Source: Odobenus rosmarus divergens (Eukaryota; Chordata; Mammalia; Carnivora; Odobenidae). From it: a stretch of 64,000 nt of DNA. Made by a program: the position numbers and the translations under genes. How positions within the stretch are numbered: the stretch's first letter is position 1; each line of letters starts with the position of its first letter. A model generated the notes under the pieces. It was given only the letters and a program-made list of their open reading frames with translations, was not told the DNA's origin and did not search any database. Positions 12,901 to 51,289 of this stretch are shown in pieces. The stretch lies in assembly GCF_000321225.1 (NCBI RefSeq), contig NW_004450479.1:2406416-2470415 (forward strand), in the 5' to 3' direction.

Positions 12901-13633
12901 TGCACAGGGGGCCCACAGAGTCCCAGGGGGAGATGTCTGAGCACGGGATCTGTGGGGGCCGTTGTGACTACACAGCAGCACACACAGGGCAAAGCGCTCA
13001 CCCCGTTAGCCATGGTGCGGACCCACGGCGATTAGGGGCCTCTTTTCTACTGCACCCCACTTGCGTGCCAGCATGGATGCAAAGGCCTGGATGCTTGTCT
13101 CAGTCTGTGAGTCTAAGAAAGTGTCCTTGAGACCACGGTGAGTCATCCTGCTGGCCCCCTCGGACAACCCAGAACTAGCTCAGTGCCTCGTGTGACAAGT
13201 GTGACAAGAGCAGTTACGGGGGCGTGCATCTGCCCCAAGGCAGTCACGTGCTATGGACGGTACACCAAGACTTCTGGGGCCCCACGGGGCTGGAGTTCTG
13301 GCGCACCACTTGTGTGGAGGGCACGTGATACGTTCCTACTCTGCTTCCGGGCAGCTGCTGAGGCTGGGGTGGGGGCGGCGGCCGGGGCAGCCATCTCACC
13401 TGGGGCGGGAGTCCAGCCACCTCAGCATAGGCCAGCGCCTGGGGAATGACTGTGAGCCCAACCGAGAGTCCAGCGATGAAGTCCATCTTCAGCCACTGCA
13501 GCGAGTAGTCCGGCAGCCAAGCCAGGATGGGCAGCCGCCTCTGCACGGCCGCAGGGGAGCAGCAGTGGGCCTGGGGGGCCATACTGGCACCCGAGGTCCT
13601 GGCCTGACCCAACGCCTTCACAGAAGATGGCAT
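797..13633 (-). CDS. SLC26A11: SLC26A11, sodium-independent sulfate/anion transporter (partial, 3' end outside window)
   Basis: Member of the SLC26 (SulP) anion-exchanger family. The mammalian protein carries sulfate and chloride and is placed in plasma membrane and endo-lysosomal membranes. Eleven coding exons read in frame on the minus strand: 13400-13633, 12675-12867, 12231-12316, 9624-9703, 8421-8563, 6957-7132, 6452-6524, 4528-4578, 2602-2662, 1013-1068, 797-937. They total 1294 nt, or 431 codons plus one base, of about 606 in human. Recognisable segments include KMDFIAGLSVGLTVIPQALA (first membrane helix and SulP signature), GPTAIMSLLVSFYTLHEPAY, and SYPVTGSFGRTAVNAQSGV in the core. Only the transmembrane domain is here; the cytoplasmic STAS domain lies left of base 1. 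The start is the ATG at 13633, matching the human N-terminus MPSSV. No frameshift or stop was found. It shares its promoter with SGSH. Confidence 0.96.
1013..1068 (-). CDS. SLC26A11: SLC26A11 coding exon 10
   Basis: 56 nt, acceptor CTTGCAG... ending GTCCTGCAAGG on the plus strand, donor GACAG|GTGAGC, ends phase 1. Encodes TAVNAQSGVCTPAGGLVT. Confidence 0.95.
1387..1410. repeat. (CA)n microsatellite
   Basis: CA repeat with one cg interruption, in an SLC26A11 intron. Confidence 0.85.
1561..1655. repeat. Direct repeat copy B
   Basis: Perfect 95-bp match to the window's first bases. The first part also occurs inverted at 684-719. It lies in the intron between SLC26A11 coding exons 9 and 10. Confidence 0.9.
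2602..2662 (-). CDS. SLC26A11: SLC26A11 coding exon 9
   Basis: 61 nt, acceptor CTCCCCAG|GC, donor GGACG|GTGAGT, ends phase 2. Encodes LTNVLGSLVSSYPVTGSFG. Confidence 0.96.
2663..6451. other. SLC26A11 introns on either side of coding exon 8
   Basis: Apart from the 51-nt exon at 4528-4578, nothing was recognised. The sequence is mixed-composition intron with a G11 run at 5578-5588 and no clear SINE. Confidence 0.5.
4528..4578 (-). CDS. SLC26A11: SLC26A11 coding exon 8
   Basis: 51 nt, acceptor TTCTTTTAG|CT, donor ATCG|GTAAGC, ends phase 1. Encodes SQNNYRIDANQELLAI, identical to human. Confidence 0.96.
6452..6524 (-). CDS. SLC26A11: SLC26A11 coding exon 7
   Basis: 73 nt, acceptor TCTCTCAG|GACATG, donor TTCG|GTAAGA, ends phase 1. 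Encodes DMGAGLAVVPLVGLLESIAV and AKSF. Confidence 0.96.
6957..7132 (-). CDS. SLC26A11: SLC26A11 coding exon 6
   Basis: 176 nt, acceptor TGTCCTAG|CC, donor GTACAG|GTGGGT, ends phase 0. Encodes RNALVVSFATLVAYSFEV and the PPVRIPPFSVTTANGTVSF stretch, which contains an N-glycosylation sequon. Confidence 0.96.
7406..7793 (-). mobile_element. Carnivore tRNA-derived SINE, minus strand, split by a second SINE
   Basis: The outer SINE reads on the minus strand, with its head ending at 7793 and its A-rich tail near 7406. It is flanked by a 14-bp duplication (tgtgctggcttctt at 7394, tgtgccggcttctt at 7794) with one mismatch. A younger SINE sits inside it. Confidence 0.9.
7431..7607 (+). mobile_element. 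Carnivore SINE, plus strand, nested in the outer SINE
   Basis: Head tggggcatctgggtggctcag, tail aaataaaatcttaaaaag. It is flanked by a perfect 13-bp duplication, aatattttattta, at 7418-7430 and 7608-7620. Confidence 0.92.
8062..8262. mobile_element. MER5A-like DNA transposon fragment
   Basis: Contains the diverged phrases gacattgccaaatgtccccg and gggtcaaaatcgcc typical of MER5-type hAT elements. Family assigned from memory of the consensus; edges approximate. Confidence 0.55.
8421..8563 (-). CDS. SLC26A11: SLC26A11 coding exon 5
   Basis: 143 nt, acceptor GTCCGCAG|G, donor CCACAG|GTGAGT, ends phase 1. Encodes VGDAVLGLMCMVLLLVLKLM, then the conserved RDHVPPVHPEMPPGVRL loop. Confidence 0.96.
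9356..9474. mobile_element. MER20-like DNA transposon fragment
   Basis: Has cagagcttctcaaacttcag at one end and gggtctgcatttctaac in the middle, as in MER20. Truncated; edges approximate. Confidence 0.5.
9624..9703 (-). CDS. SLC26A11: SLC26A11 coding exon 4
   Basis: 80 nt, acceptor TTTGGACAG|AACCTC, donor ACCAG|GTACCT, ends phase 2. Encodes NLLGLQDIPRQFLLQVYQTF followed by RKVGET. Confidence 0.94.
11150..11344 (-). mobile_element. Carnivore SINE, minus strand
   Basis: A-rich tail at the left, then the tRNA-related head ending gggccacccaggcgc at 11344. First of a three-SINE cluster in the intron between SLC26A11 coding exons 3 and 4. Confidence 0.9.
11374..11583 (-). mobile_element. Carnivore SINE, minus strand (older)
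   Basis: Same layout as its neighbour but more diverged; the head ends gagccacccaggtgcccct. Confidence 0.88.
11644..11830 (+). mobile_element. Carnivore SINE, plus strand
   Basis: Head reduced (gggagacctgggtggctgctgg), then gatcatgatcccggggtcct and tail aaataaataaacgaaatctt. It faces the two minus-strand SINEs and forms an inverted pair with them. Confidence 0.9.
12231..12316 (-). CDS. SLC26A11: SLC26A11 coding exon 3
   Basis: 86 nt, acceptor CTGGCCAG|GC, donor ATCAAG|GTAGGC. Encodes FLLDFISCPIIKGFTSAAA and then TIGFGQIK. Human has YPV where this copy has CPI. Confidence 0.95.
12675..12867 (-). CDS. SLC26A11: SLC26A11 coding exon 2
   Basis: 193 nt, acceptor CCCCCCAG|TACGGC, donor TTGG|GTAAGAC, ends phase 1. 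Reads from YGLYSAFMGCFVYFFLGTSR to AMGFLRL, almost identical to human. This is a transmembrane core segment. Confidence 0.95.
13400..13633 (-). CDS. SLC26A11: SLC26A11 coding exon 1 (78 codons)
   Basis: Starts at ATG 13633 and ends GLPPQ with donor CAG|GTGAGATGG, phase 0. A probable acceptor, CACTCCAG|GC, sits 2 nt before the ATG. An in-frame ATG at 13648 would then be intronic. The exon encodes the N-terminal tail and the first SulP helix. Confidence 0.93.
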
Positions 13634-14625
13634 GCCTGGAGTGTGCATGGGGGCCACAAGACCAGCAGTCAGGGTCTGGGCTTGGGAGAATGCAGCAATA
13701 AAGCGGGGTCTAGGGCCCTCAGGAGAGGCACATCCGTCTCCCCCACCTCCGGGGGGGGGGAGCCAAACCTGTGCAGAACGGGGCCTCAAGAAAAGGTGTA
13801 GTCCCCCACCCTGGCCCCTGCTCGCTGCTCTCCCTGAACCCCACCAGCCCCAACCCCAGCTGCCTCCTTTCCACCGACACTTGCCAGGAAAAATGCGGTA
13901 TATGATTTCTCAATGAGAAAATTAAACACTAATGAGACACCGCGTCTCTCCTCCCGAAAAATTGCATTTCTTCTTTTTCCCTCCCCAAGGAATTTAGCGG
14001 GGAGCAGTGCAAGGAGTAGCAGGATCCACGGGGACACCCTCGTCCGGCTGGGGGTGTGTGCGCGGGGGCGGGGGGGGGACTGCAGCCATGAGCGCCCCAG
14101 GCTTTCCAAGTGCGTAGCACCGCGGACTCCACCCACTGCGGCGCTGGCGGCTGGGGGTCTCGCACCCTGAGGCCGCGCCTTACCCCACCCCCGACCTGTG
14201 GCTTTCCCGTCCCTACAGCAGCGCCGAGGGACTCTAGCGGGCTCTGGGAGAGCGTCCGAGGCCATTAATTCAGGACGCGCAGCATTCTCTAGGGTCCTGG
14301 CGCCCCCCGCGCGCAGAGCCAGCCGCATACCATCCCAAACCCCCCTAACCAGCTCTGGACACACCCCGCCTCCCACCCCCGAGGACGCTTGCCCCGGACC
14401 CTGCCGTCTAAGGTGGGGACCCCACGCCGGCTGACCAGTCCAGCAAGGCCGAGGGCGGCGGGGACCTGGTGGGGACGCGGTGGAGACACAGTGGGGAAGG
14501 GTCCCCGCGGGAGGAGCCCGCACCCTCGGGCCCCGCGCCACCCCCGGCGACCCCGGCCCGTCCCCCGAAGCTCGCCCACTCCGCCCCGGGCCGCGAGCCC
14601 CGCTCCCCGCCCGCCGCGGACTCAC

Positions 14626-14700
14626 CGGGTGCCGCAGGTTGGGGTCTCCGGGTGTCGCCGCAGCGGGGTCCGCAGGAACCGCAAAGGGAGCGGGAGAGAG
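14626..14700 (-). other. SLC26A11: SLC26A11 untranslated first exon (approximate 5' end)
   Basis: A consensus donor (GCACCCG|GTGAGTC on the minus strand) ends a G+C-rich segment at 14626, about 1 kb upstream of the first coding exon. The transcription start is not visible, so 14700 is a guess. The exon lies in the CpG island shared with SGSH. Confidence 0.6.
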
Positions 14701-14830
14701 GAGAGGGAGGGGCGGGGCCTGGAGCGCACGTGATCACCCGGGGGCGGGGCGTGGTCGCGCGTGACCACCGGAGGGCGGGGCCAGCGCACGCGTGACCGCG
14801 GGCGGGGTGGGGCGGGGCTGAACCGCCGCC
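14627..14830. promoter_or_regulatory. Bidirectional SLC26A11-SGSH promoter
   Basis: The two genes start head to head about 200 bp apart, as in human. The interval has no TATA box. It holds GC boxes at 14709-14718, 14741-14750, 14773-14781, 14801-14807 and 14809-14818. Three GC-box plus CGTGA modules repeat at about 31-bp spacing (CACGTGATC at 14727, CGCGTGACC at 14758 and 14789). Confidence 0.85.
14727..14732. promoter_or_regulatory. CACGTG E-box, partial CLEAR-type site
   Basis: CACGTG within GCACGTGATCAC. One half (TCACGTG on the minus strand) fits the TFEB/CLEAR consensus GTCACGTGAC used by lysosomal genes, and SGSH is a known member of that network. Binding here is inferred. Confidence 0.5.
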
Positions 14831-21091
<6,261 letters not shown>

Positions 21092-21944
21092 GCCTCCCTG
21101 GGGCACGTGCGCAGCCTCCCCAGACCGGGTCCCCACGCGGCCCATCTGATAAGGGCTCTCCCCGATGTTGGTGTCATTCTGCCACTGCCTGGAGGGGAGA
21201 ACAGGGCGTGTGACCCAGTCCTTCACCCCCCCCTGTGGTAGGGGATGCTGCTGTTCTTGTGTCTGAGCCCTGTCTCAGCATAGGAATTCCAGGGGATCCT
21301 GGAACAGGGTGGGGCCCCCAGTCCGTGACAGGTGAGGATGGTCTGGGCAAGGGGGTCTCGTGTCCTGGGTCAGGTTGGGGACCTGCAGAGAGAAGGGGCT
21401 GGGACCTGGAGCTTAAGATTCTTTTCATTCTTTGGAGCCCCCAGATGTCCCCACTTCCAGGTACCACATGGGTGCTTGGAGGGTTCAGACTACACTCTAT
21501 GTAGGGACGCGGTATCTGCCTTTTATCAATCTCTGGTCTTGAAAAAATCTGTGAACATGCCTGGGGCTTGTTCTGCTCTGCCCCACGGTCAAGTTCCTGA
21601 CCCTGGCTGGGTTTCCACTAGGCCGCTGATTCACGGCAGGCTGCCCACGTGCCGAGTTTCATTCTGTGGTCTATAGAGGCAAGCTCGTCCTTTTTGAATG
21701 TCCAAGGGGGAAGAGCCCGTCCTCTGGCTTGGGTTAGTTCTGTCCGGTTGGACTCCAGGGCTGTGGCATGGATGTTGCTCACAGATGCTCCACACCTGCC
21801 AGGTGCCCGCCTGCCGGGAAAGTAGAAGGTCTCCCTGGAAAGCCCAGAACGCGGGGGCTTTTTCCCTTGAGTGGGTGGGCTCCCGCTCTCCCCTGCCCTC
21901 CCCCACCAATGCCATCCTGGGGGCGTGGAGGAAGAGCCACAGTC
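21092..21944 (+). other. SGSH: SGSH 3' untranslated region (end uncertain)
   Basis: No AATAAA or ATTAAA occurs on the plus strand between the SGSH stop and 22500. The only near match is AGTAAA at 21972-21977. The true end may therefore overlap the CARD14 tail from the other strand. Confidence 0.45.
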
Positions 21945-22937
21945 CGGGACACTGTAAAAGTCTTTTATTTTAGTAAAACGTGCAGGTCATTTTCTGGCTT
22001 GTTTATGAGAAGGCTGGCCTGAATTCTAGAGCAACTTCCTGAGGCACTCGGGTTCAGGGGAATGACATTCAGTCTCCCACAGTAGGGGGCACAGCCAGGT
22101 GCTAGGGGGCCTGGGGGCTTGGCCCAACCATGCCCACATGTCTACTGAGCTCTGGAGGTGGAGGAAAGGCGCTTTGCCCTGGAGAAGGGGCTGAGTGGGC
22201 TGCCCAGTAGAGGGGGCAGATCTCGGGCTCAGGAGGAGCCCGGCCGGTGTGCAAGGGTATTTGTGGGAGGCTTCTCCAGGACACCCCCGTGGGTCCCTGA
22301 ACCAGGTATGGTGGCCACCAGGCAGAAACCCACTAAAATACTGTTTCCTTTGTTGGGAAACCATATTTCCCAGTTTGTACACACGACTTTCCAAACTTGA
22401 GTCACTGAAGCAGGTGTCAGCCATCAGAAGCTGAGAAAGCTAGCCAGGCTTACCTTAAAAGGGGGTCTGTGCCTTCACTCTGGGCGGGGATGGCAGTGAC
22501 TTTAGGGGGCACCAGGGCTACCAGCCTGCTGCCTCGGTGGCTTTGGAACGAGCCCTTTGGCACATTGAAATGCAAAAGGGAAGAATTGGGTCAGACAGGT
22601 GGTTTTCTGGAGACATCTGGGGCCTCCCGCTGTGGGAGGGAGGGTGCTGGAGATGCCAAACCACAGACGTGTTTTCAAGGCCTCTGGTTCAGACCCTGGC
22701 AGCCAAGCCTTGGAGGAGGGGGAGATGACTTGCACAGAAAGGTGGGCGGATGGTTCGAATGCCCACCTGTGACCTGCACAGAGTGGATTTCAAGGTTGGA
22801 CCCCAGTGAGGGGAGCAGATGCTCAGAGAGCTGGGCTTATGTGGTGAGCACCCCCCAAGGCTGTGCCCGCAAGGCTCTGAGCTCAAATCACAGGGACTCA
22901 GAGGTCCCCACAGGCCCTGGAGGGGACTGCGGGGCCG
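21945..22937 (-). other. CARD14: CARD14 3' untranslated region
   Basis: Runs from the stop at 22938 to the poly(A) signal at 21964-21969. It faces the SGSH tail (stop at 21091) with under 900 bp between, as in the human convergent pair. Confidence 0.65.
21964..21969 (-). terminator. CARD14: CARD14 polyadenylation signal AATAAA
   Basis: AATAAA on the minus strand, about 970 bp beyond the CARD14 stop, followed by CAGTGTCC/TGTGGC-type GU-rich sequence. Cleavage would fall near 21935-21955. It is the only canonical signal in this interval. Confidence 0.7.
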
Positions 22938-45703
<22,766 letters not shown>

Positions 45704-45952
45704 GGCCGGGCGCCCCGGAGCGCTGGAAGGAGAGGGTGGCCGTGGACGGCTGGTTCCAGGCCCGCGGAGGCCTTTCCAGCCCAACCCCCTTGGCCCAGGT
45801 CACGGGCGCGGAGGGAAACGACCATCTGGACAGGATGGTGTCCCATGACCTGGGTGGGGGCGCTGATTATCCATCCTTACTGTTGATTTCAAATCAGTTC
45901 CTCTCTCTGGAGAAGAGTGAGGACACTGAATTTGCCTTTAAAGCACAGGAAA

Positions 45953-46156
45953 GGGGCGCCTGGGTGGCTCAGTTGGTTGGGCGACTGCCTTCGGCTCAGG
46001 TCATGATCCTGGGGTCCCGGGATCGGGCCCCGCGTCGGGCTCCCTGCTCGGCGGGGAGTCTGCTTCTCCCTCTGACCCTCCCCCCTCTCGTGTTCTCTCT
46101 CTCATTCTCTCTCTCTCTCTCAAATAAATAAATAAAATCTTTAAAAAAAAAAAAAA
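45953..46156 (+). mobile_element. Carnivore SINE, plus strand
   Basis: Full copy flanked by aaagcacaggaaa at 45940-45952 and 46157-46169. It lies 230 bp upstream of CARD14 coding exon 1. Confidence 0.95.
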
Positions 46157-46169
46157 AAAGCACAGGAAA

Positions 46170-47111
46170 CTGCCCTTGGCCCCGAGCTGATTTACAAGCT
46201 TGATCCAGAGTCCAGAACATGCATTCTCAACTGGGGTGACGTAGCCCCCAAGGGGTCGAAAATTGGTTCTTGAGCGAAAGTTCTTACCCTTATATGTACA
46301 AAGCACAGCTGTGCATAAACAGACATTCAGTACACCTGTGATATTACTGTCTTGCGGGAGCACAGTGAGGGAGGAAATGTCTAACAGGGCTCCTTAGGGA
46401 TGAGAACGGCAGAAGGTGGAGGGCCACTGCCTGGAATAAATGGGAGGGTTTGGACGGCCCATCCAGCGCCCCCAGCAACCAGAGGAGGCGCCCACAGGCC
46501 ATGGTGAGGGGGTGGGGGGAACAGGTGGGAAGCAGGGCTGGGGGGAGGGGTGTTTACACAGAAAGCACACTGCTTTTATTTGGCGTGGCCCCAGGACACT
46601 TGTCCTGAGACACTCAGGACATGTGCTAGGGAATGACACTTTGCAAAAGTGTACTAGAAAGCCATTCCAAACGAAAACAAAGGACTCCAAGTAAGTAATA
46701 AAGGCCACCACCTTTTGGCCGGCAGGGGGTGCGGATTGAAGACGGGCAGGTCTCCGAAGGGGCCCCACTGCAGCGGGCCTGGGCAGACTCTCTGGCTGGG
46801 GTCACAAGCGCTCGGTCTGTCTAGGTGCAGATCATGGAGCAGCTCACCCTCAAAGTACCTGAACAGCAGCTCAGGGGCAGGGGGTGTCGACGCTGACTAA
46901 CCTAAAATCCAAGACCTTCTTTTGGGAGCACCTTGGAGGGCACCCCCCACCCTCCCACCCACAGAGCACGCCCTGGGCGCCCCCAGCTTTGCAATGAGCC
47001 ACCTCCATAGCTGTGTCCCCGCCCTAAGTCTCTCTCTTCCCTCCTGGCCCTGGCACTAGGTCATTTTTAAAACGTTTTTAAATCCTGGACTGGTTCAAGC
47101 ATATTTTGGTC
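46170..47111. other. CARD14 upstream flank
   Basis: No exon or repeat was recognised. Untranslated CARD14 exons could lie here but cannot be told from sequence alone. Confidence 0.45.
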
Positions 47112-47248
47112 GTTGTTTTTTAGAGAGAGAGAGAGAGAGCGCGCAGTGCGGAGCCTGACTCCGGGCTCAATCTCACGATCCTAAGATCCTGACCTGAGCC
47201 GAAATCAAGAGCGGGACGCTTAACCGACCGAGCCACCCACACGCCCCT
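47112..47248 (-). mobile_element. Carnivore SINE fragment, minus strand
   Basis: Truncated copy with an internal GA run and head ending gagccacccacacgcccc. Confidence 0.85.
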
Positions 47249-47276
47249 AGTTCAAGTCTATTTAAAAAGTCCCACA

Positions 47277-47449
47277 GGGGCGCCTGGGTGGCTCAGATGG
47301 TTGAGCGCCTGCCTTCGGCTCGGGTCACGATCCCAGGGTCCTGGGATCGAGCCCTGCATTGGGCTCCCTGCTTGTGGGGGAGCTTGCTTCTCCCTCTCCC
47401 TCTACTGTTCCCCCTACTTGTGCTCTCTCGTAAATAAATAAAATCTTAA
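47277..47449 (+). mobile_element. Carnivore SINE, plus strand
   Basis: Flanked by aaaaagtcccaca at 47264-47276 and 47450-47462. Sits 28 bp from the preceding minus-strand SINE, making an inverted pair. Confidence 0.94.
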
Positions 47450-48539
47450 AAAAAGTCCCACAAATAGACAACATATCTGTGCACCCATCATGCAGACTCA
47501 ACAGAAGATTCCTCATTAAGGAGAGGTATCATTAGAGTCGGCTCAGTCCTGCTGGCTGCGACCTGGCATTCTCCCTGTGCCCAGACACGTCTTACCTGTG
47601 GTTTGTGTCTACAAATATACACCCGCTGTTAAACGATTCTTTGTGGGAAGAGCAACTGAGCATAAATAGTATCTTCCCTGTTGACTCTAACTTTCTGTAA
47701 ACGGTATCAAGCTGGGCATGGTGCATGGTTTGGCAGATGGATACAAGCAGCTTACATATACTACTTCCTTTTTTAACTGGTGCTGGATTCAATGATACGA
47801 ACAAACCCCAGTTGACTTCTCCATGCCCCTGTGGGCCAGCGTTAGGCCGTTTCTACTCTTCCTCCATCCTGTTCAGTGCTGTGGTGGTGTCCTCGGGCAC
47901 CCATGGGAGCGTTCCTCTCAGACCCCTGAATTCCTGTGATTTGGTTCTTTTCCTTTGGAATAATGAGCTGGACCAGCCGGAGTCAAATGCCTCTTGAAGA
48001 GGTCTGTCCACTAAAAACGCTGGAAAGCCAGAACAAACCAACCCCGTGTAAACTCAGAAAAATGGGAAACGGTGGTTGGAGGATCTCGTTTCCACAAATG
48101 GCCCCCCACAATCCGTATGAGGAAGCCTGGGCTACAGCGAGTGCTCACCGAGAGACGCTCACGCTCGTTTTCCCAGCAGCTCCTCGCGGTGGGTAGGGAT
48201 CTGGTGTCCCCTCTGTGGCCAGTGGTGGTGCTGCCGCCGCCCGTTCCTTTCTCTGTAGGCTGTGGGGCAGGACGGGGCCGGATGGCAAAACCCCGCCAAA
48301 CCAGCGCCAGGATGGGCTGCCTGCTCTCTCAAGCCCCGTGACTTGCTCCAAAACTCAAAGTTCAGGCACCAAAGACTAATGTAAGGAGGAAAAAAAATAA
48401 GGCAAGTTCTGATCCAGGAAATAACTTGACAGATCTTTGACCTCTGTGGTTTGCTCAGTGACTATAGACACTTCCTCAGGCTTGGAAGTAGGTTCCTAGA
48501 AGGAAACCAGGTCGTGAACTGTGGTAGAGTTACCCACCA

Positions 48540-48680
48540 TTTCATGGGCCCCTCTGGGACTGTGGTGATGGTTGCTCATATCTACGAATATACTAAAAGC
48601 CATAAATTGCACCCCTTAAATGGGTGAATTGTGTGGCACATGAATTATATTTTAATAAGGTTTTTTTTTTTTTTTTTTAA
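48540..48680 (+). mobile_element. Old L1 3'-end fragment
   Basis: acgaatatactaaaagccataaattgcacccc and aatgggtgaattgtgtggcac lead to a poly(T)/A-rich end, as in old L1 3' UTRs. Confidence 0.6.
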
Positions 48681-48689
48681 TGAAAAGAT

Positions 48690-51285
48690 CCCAGAGCTGC
48701 CAGTAACTATACACTGCTTCCCTCTGGCCCCGCTCCCTGCCAGGATGCAGAGGAGGGTGGGTGGTGAGGAGGTCTCCTGGGTAGCTGGCCTGCCCCGGCC
48801 TCCCTGAGGCCAGCGCCAGCCACCCACGGCGTATAGGACACCAGCCCCCTATTCTTCCTGCTTTCTGTTAGTCCAGGTTGGGCCTGCAGGTGCCCTGACC
48901 ATCTAGGGCCCCCAGCCAAGTTCTGTTCTCTGCCCTAGATGTTCCCTGCTCGCCACCTCCTTTCTGTCCCCAATGCTTGCTCATTCCAGCATCTATGTTC
49001 CCCTCAGCTGCCCCGCGCCGCCAGGAGCACCTCTCCATATGTGTGCAGGTGTCTTCGATGAACCAGGGACCCTCCGCATGGGCGCAGCTGCCTCCCACCG
49101 CCTCCAGCTCAGACTCTGGGTTGAATTCAACATATAAAATCAGTCTGAGTGGTAAAGGTACTGAATGAAGCAGACTCACAGAATCTCTCTGCCCCAGCTC
49201 CTCACAAAGTGAGCCAGAATTGTTAAAAAAAAAAAAAAAAAAAAGCAGCCACAGAATGAGGAAAGGTAGAAAAGTAAACACTTTCTGCCAAAAACTTTTG
49301 AAAAATAGCAGATGAGCCCTGAGAATGATGGGTTGGTACAGAGGGGCGTGGGACCCAGCGCCTCCAGCAGCCCCCGTCATAGAACCAGGGAAAGGGTCTC
49401 GAGGACTTTCCCCACTAACTGCTCATCTCGAGAGAAAGAAACTCTGGGGAAGCCTGCAGAGGTGAAAGAAAGAACCCAGAACTCCCTAGGACTTGCACTA
49501 GAGAAAGCTCAGCAGAGGTGGGGGGGACCATCCTGGGGGTGGAAAAAAGCCAGGACCTCAGGCTGTACTCCTCGCTGCGTGGTGAGCCCTGGGTCCATTT
49601 CATTTCAGATCTGGCCCCGAGCTCCGCAGGACTCCCATGGAAGGTCTGATGGCACCGACTTTTCATAGACTCCCGTTCCCATCAGAGTGAACACAGAGAA
49701 TCAGGCCAGCTCAAGCTACATGCCGCCTCACCAGGGCAGCCGAAGACAGAGGTCTCTCGGGGACTCTCTAAACCCCAACTAACTGTGCCGGCTCCTGGGA
49801 CCCCTAGGCCACACTGGGGTCAGGTGTAAGTGAGTGTAGCCGAGTAGCAGCCACTCCAGACGATTCTTCCTGCAGTGAAGCAGCTTCTAATGAAACCCCA
49901 AATGGCAATAAAACATGGAGGAGTTTCTTTGCAACTCAGTTCCGATTTAAATCGGGGTTAGTCCTAACAGTGAAGAAAATTTACCCCAGAGATCTGTCAG
50001 CATATTTTATACTCTAAAAAGTCTCCTCTAACCCTGCAGCAATTCCAGAGAGAACCCAAGGTCATAGGAACTTTGAGCATCTGAGATGGGGGGTCCTCCT
50101 GCTGGACCTTCTCGTGCCTCCTCAGAGCTAAGGGCTCAGTCTTCCCCTGCCTGTGACGGAGGGAAGGAGAAGCACATATATTCACGAGCACACACACACA
50201 TGCCCACATGCACACATACACGCACAGGACTCCAGAATGGGAGGGATGAGTAAGGGAGAGCTTAGAAAAATCGGTATAAACCTATAAACGCGTCGGGTGA
50301 GGCGGACGGTCACCAAGTGAAGAGAGAGGTGCTTTCTTGCACGCCTCAGCTAAGAGCCCACACCAACGCTCCATTGGAAATGTCTGGCTGTGTCCTGACC
50401 ACCAGTAGAGGCAGCTGGGCTTAGAAACCCTCCTTCCCCTTCATTCATCTCTACAATGTAGAGATAAGAGCACAAATCAGAGCATTCTTTCATCCATCGT
50501 GGCCTGTGCTGCCAAGGTGGCACTCGGCAGCCAGAGAATGTTTAAGTCATTTAGCCAAGCCAAATGGGACGAGCTGCTTCCTCCTCCGGTCCGCAAAGCA
50601 GGCACCTGCACTCTTTGTGAGGCAGGAGCCCCTCATTCCCCCGAGGACGGCTCTTGGACCAGCCTCCCTCCCTGCCCTGCTGTGCTGACCTGCTCTCCCT
50701 GGGACGGACTCCATGCCCTGGCCTTCCTTGTTGCGGAGAAGCGATGGCTGACCTGAGACTCGGCTGAGCAGCAGATGAGCAGGTCTGACAGGTCCGTCCT
50801 TCCGGGCCCTGCCCACAGAGCCCGTGCCTTACACTGGGTCTCCACGTATCCCTCAGGGGCCAATCCATTCTCACGGCAGGGAGGACACGTGCAAAAAGTT
50901 TGTTTTGCTTTTGTATGAACCCTAGGAAGCCGCAGATGGCGGTGATCCAGAGGATGATGGAGAATCTTGGGATGCAGGGAAGCTTCTCTCCTCTGGGAGC
51001 GTAAACCCCTCAGAAAAATCCTAGGAAGGTCAGGATAAATCTGGAGCTCCTCTTCGGTTCTCAGGATCCGTTAGGGTTCTAACGTAAGTAAGAATCAATC
51101 TTACCAATCTAAGTAATTCCAACGGATCTGCCCAAAGTCAACATTTGATGACCGCTATTTGGGGTGAGACAAAAGTCTTGGCTGTTCTATGTCAGGGTAG
51201 ATCGAGAATCTGGTCACTTCTCACCACTTGCACCGCTGTGCCCTGACCTCTGCGACGACCTCCCCGCCGCCTGTTGCCATGCCCC
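48690..51285. other. Intergenic stretch with no recognised gene
   Basis: Holds an A21 run at 49227-49247 and CA-rich sequence near 50185-50225. No conserved reading frame or recognisable repeat was found. Confidence 0.45.
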
Positions 51286-51289
51286 CCTT

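Noticed and set aside
13634..13648. Upstream in-frame ATG of SLC26A11 at 13648
   Set aside because: It would be intronic if the acceptor CACTCCAG is used, and the human protein starts MPSS at the inner ATG.
13786..14625. Long minus-strand frames in the SLC26A11/SGSH CpG island
   Set aside because: GC-rich DNA has few stop codons; the frames are proline/arginine/glycine-rich, match no protein and overlap the promoter and an intron.
45704..45784. In-frame N-terminal extension of CARD14 (upstream of ATG 45703)
   Set aside because: A good acceptor lies at 45722 and human CARD14 starts at the aligned methionine.
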